NCBI GenBank assembly: GCA_031254455.1 | Contig: JAIRUI010000006.1 | Span: forward strand, 1-15,875 | Reading direction: 5' to 3' | Origin: Chitinispirillales bacterium | Lineage (GTDB): Bacteria; Fibrobacterota; Chitinivibrionia; Chitinivibrionales; Chitinivibrionaceae | Length of the DNA stretch: 15,875 nt | In this document: one piece after another, positions 14,041 through 15,875 of the stretch | Layout of the letters: each line of letters starts with the position of its first letter | Position numbering within the stretch: position 1 is the stretch's first letter | Position numbers and translations under genes: made by a program | Notes under the pieces: generated by a model | The model's database searches: none | Seen by the model: the letters and a program-made list of their open reading frames with translations, nothing else | Told to the model about the DNA's origin: nothing

Positions 14041-15875
14041 ATGCAAAACAAAAGCAGATTCTTAAAAGTGGCGGCAATGATTGCCGCATTGTGTGTAGCG
14101 GGGAATGCGGCGGATTATGAGCCGAATGAAACATGGTCCAGTGGCGCTATTAATGTATGCGCACATCCGGCAATAGTAGAGGCTTACGTTCTTGGTGCCG
14201 GAGGGGGCGGTGAAGGCGGATATAAATACGATGGAATATCATCAAAACATACTGGAAGCGGCTGTGGAGGCGGCGGCGGAGCGGCAACTTATGCGAAACT
14301 CCGAGTGATACAAGGCGCCGAAATTAAATTTTTAAAGATAGGTGGCGGCGGAGGCGGCGGCAGCTCACATAAAAAATCTACAGGAGGATGGGTCAGCGGA
14401 TATGATGGAGGTGATGGCGGTAATTCAGAAGTTATGATTTATGGTATAACTATTAACGCAAACGGCGGTAAAGGCGGCGGCACAACCACCTGGGACTGTA
14501 GATATATGGATAGTGGAACAGATAGGGACGCAGGAGGATGCGGTGGAGAAGCAAGTGGAAGACCTAATTCGTCGCTGATTCTGGATTTTGTTTCCAAAAC
14601 AGGGGACCGTGGTGGAAATGGTTGTATGGATTGTGGTGTAAATACCTTTGGTGCAGGCGGTAGAGCCGGATCTTTAACAGGAATACCAGGTTATTCTACT
14701 TCCTTTGGTGGAGGATACAGTGGCGGTAGCGGTGTGCATTGGAGTACGAATGATGGAACAGGTTATCCTGGCGCCGCTGGTTCAGCAACGGTTTATGTTA
14801 CCTACTTATGGAATGTAACATTTAACAGTAACGGCGGCTCACCGACTCCAAGTTCAATATCGGAAATTTACAACGGCGGGAAAATCAGCGCACCAAGCGA
14901 TAATCCTAAAAAAGAATACTATTCGTTTCGCGGTTGGTTTACGGATGCAGCCTGTACAGATGGAAAACAGTGGGATTTTGAAAATAGTAAGGTAAAAGAC
15001 AATATTACACTCTACGCTAAATGGGTTGACTTGCGTCTTGGTGATATAGCCGCGATTACTAAAGACAAGTTTTATACCTATGACGGTACAGAGAAATATC
15101 TTGAAACGATAGATTTTTATAATTCCGAAACAGAAGAATGGATAACATTGGAAGAAGGCGAAGACAACGATTTTACCGCCACGTATGAAAATAACATAAA
15201 CTCGGGAACGGCAAAAGCGACGGTTACAGGCAAAGGCGAACGCGGGCAGCGCATGGGTGTAAAAGAAATATCGTTTGAAATACGAAAACGGGAAGTAAAA
15301 GTAAGTTGGGAGAATACCGCTTTTATCTATAACAGTAACGAGCAAATACCGACTCCGACAAGCGGCGACTCTGATTTTCCGGTCAATGTTATAAACACTG
15401 ATTTTCCAAGTATAAATGCCGGAAATAATTGCGCTTATGCTGGTTTAACAAATCAAGACACTAATGTTATTCTTTCGGGTATAACAAGGACATACACTAT
15501 AAGCCCGAAAGATGTCAGAGTAATTTGGGGAGATGAGCGAGAATTTGTTTACAACAAGATGATTCAGCATCCGACTTGGAGTTTGGAGTCAAACGATATC
15601 GGCACAAACCATGTTTACATAGCCCCCACATACGCTGTGGTCGGTGAATATACGGTAGCGAACGGTCTTGCGCCCGTTGTTAGAATAGTGGACGAATACA
15701 ATACTAAGATTTATCACAATAATTACACTCTTGTCAACACCAGAGTTGATTACGAAATAGTAAAGAAGGAACTTGATGTCGTATTGAAAAAGAACGGTAA
15801 CATTGTCGAAGAGGTTGAAGTAGCAAAGGGTGATATAAATACGGTCGGCGATGTGCAAAACGCCTTAAAAGCGTT
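14041..15875 (+). CDS. Secreted Gly-rich / Listeria-Bacteroides repeat / MBG-like surface protein, 3' end outside window
   Basis: At least 611 codons without a stop, open at the window edge. Seen in order: a signal peptide (basic start MQNKSRFLKVAAMIAALCVA, likely cut after GNA near residue 24); a glycine-rich domain (~30-255) beginning with the ETWSSGAINV...AYVLGAGGGGEGG pattern known from Gly-rich surface and fibre-like proteins; one Listeria-Bacteroides/InlB B-type repeat (~257-328) with VTFNSNGG, FRGWFTDAACTDG and ITLYAKW; then tandem MBG-like modules of ~70-90 residues, each opening with a basic-acidic-Val strand (EVKVSWENTAFIYNS near 418, DVRVIWGDEREFVYN near 490, ELDVVLKKN near 578). 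Such proteins are exported and displayed, usually as adhesins or long filaments. No C-terminal sorting signal can be seen because the gene is cut. Cell surface location is inferred. The structured region at 13758-13944 may control it. Confidence 0.88.
   Translation, partial: MQNKSRFLKVAAMIAALCVAGNAADYEPNETWSSGAINVCAHPAIVEAYVLGAGGGGEGGYKYDGISSKHTGSGCGGGGGAATYAKLRVIQGAEIKFLKIGGGGGGGSSHKKSTGGWVSGYDGGDGGNSEVMIYGITINANGGKGGGTTTWDCRYMDSGTDRDAGGCGGEASGRPNSSLILDFVSKTGDRGGNGCMDCGVNTFGAGGRAGSLTGIPGYSTSFGGGYSGGSGVHWSTNDGTGYPGAAGSATVYVTYLWNVTFNSNGGSPTPSSISEIYNGGKISAPSDNPKKEYYSFRGWFTDAACTDGKQWDFENSKVKDNITLYAKWVDLRLGDIAAITKDKFYTYDGTEKYLETIDFYNSETEEWITLEEGEDNDFTATYENNINSGTAKATVTGKGERGQRMGVKEISFEIRKREVKVSWENTAFIYNSNEQIPTPTSGDSDFPVNVINTDFPSINAGNNCAYAGLTNQDTNVILSGITRTYTISPKDVRVIWGDEREFVYNKMIQHPTWSLESNDIGTNHVYIAPTYAVVGEYTVANGLAPVVRIVDEYNTKIYHNNYTLVNTRVDYEIVKKELDVVLKKNGNIVEEVEVAKGDINTVGDVQNALKA

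Noticed and set aside
13839..14120. 93-codon plus-strand frame before the surface protein
   Set aside because: Overlaps the start of the surface-protein gene in another frame, Phe/Cys-rich, and covers the terminator-like hairpin.
14854..15345. 163-codon minus-strand frame
   Set aside because: Antisense to the surface-protein gene, which shows a signal peptide and recognisable repeats in the plus frame.
1..15875. CRISPR array, tRNA or rRNA gene
   Set aside because: No regularly spaced direct repeats and no cloverleaf or rRNA-like stretch were noticed on either strand.
1..15875. Avoidance of GATC as evidence of restriction specificity
   Set aside because: GATC occurs many times across the window (for example near 1921, 3376, 6335, 11680 and 12689), so depletion is not apparent. 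If GATC is the target, methylation would protect it.

Overview
The window comes from a low-GC bacterium, probably an anaerobic, Gram-negative-type one. The strongest lifestyle clue is a 1110-residue double activase of the 2-hydroxyacyl-CoA dehydratase type, whose iron-sulfur chemistry is typical of strict anaerobes. The last gene encodes a secreted Gly-rich / Listeria-Bacteroides-repeat / MBG-like surface protein. A PD-(D/E)XK (Rpn-type) transposase-nuclease relic is also present. Together these fit Fibrobacterota/Chitinivibrionia-like or related gut bacteria, but this is a guess from protein style and not a phylogenetic result.

Layout. (1) 1-1407: two class I SAM-dependent methyltransferase genes, probably the tail of a surface-glycan cluster. 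Each carries an 11-nt G or C homopolymer near its 5' half. (2) 1489-10722: a dense, same-strand housekeeping run of ffh (SRP GTPase), a HIT hydrolase, a YjbQ-type thiamin-phosphate synthase, a standalone ThiD2-type HMP-P kinase, an FtsK/SpoIIIE translocase, uppP, and the dehydratase activase. YjbQ plus ThiD2 form a plausible thiamin module. FtsK and UppP are nearly fused (stop and start directly adjacent), linking chromosome segregation to cell-wall lipid-carrier recycling by transcription. (3) 10723-13640: an accessory island. A Dam-family adenine methyltransferase and a PD-(D/E)XK endonuclease-like protein overlap by 8 nt and form a compact type II restriction-modification pair. A perfect 25-bp inverted repeat (10953-10977 and 13409-13433) brackets the pair. 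The left copy lies at the broken end of an Rpn-type gene relic. The right copy lies inside a broken MNT nucleotidyltransferase whose HEPN partner fragment follows on the minus strand. (4) 13641-14040: a long non-coding stretch with a nested 144-bp inverted repeat and a downstream terminator-like hairpin whose 5' arm can pair with the apex of the large hairpin. (5) 14041-end: a large exported, modular surface protein, open at the window edge.

The most interesting items are the inverted-repeat-bounded R-M cassette between two decayed defence/mobile genes, the structured leader in front of the surface-protein gene, and the two homopolymer tracts in methyltransferase genes that look like on/off contingency switches.
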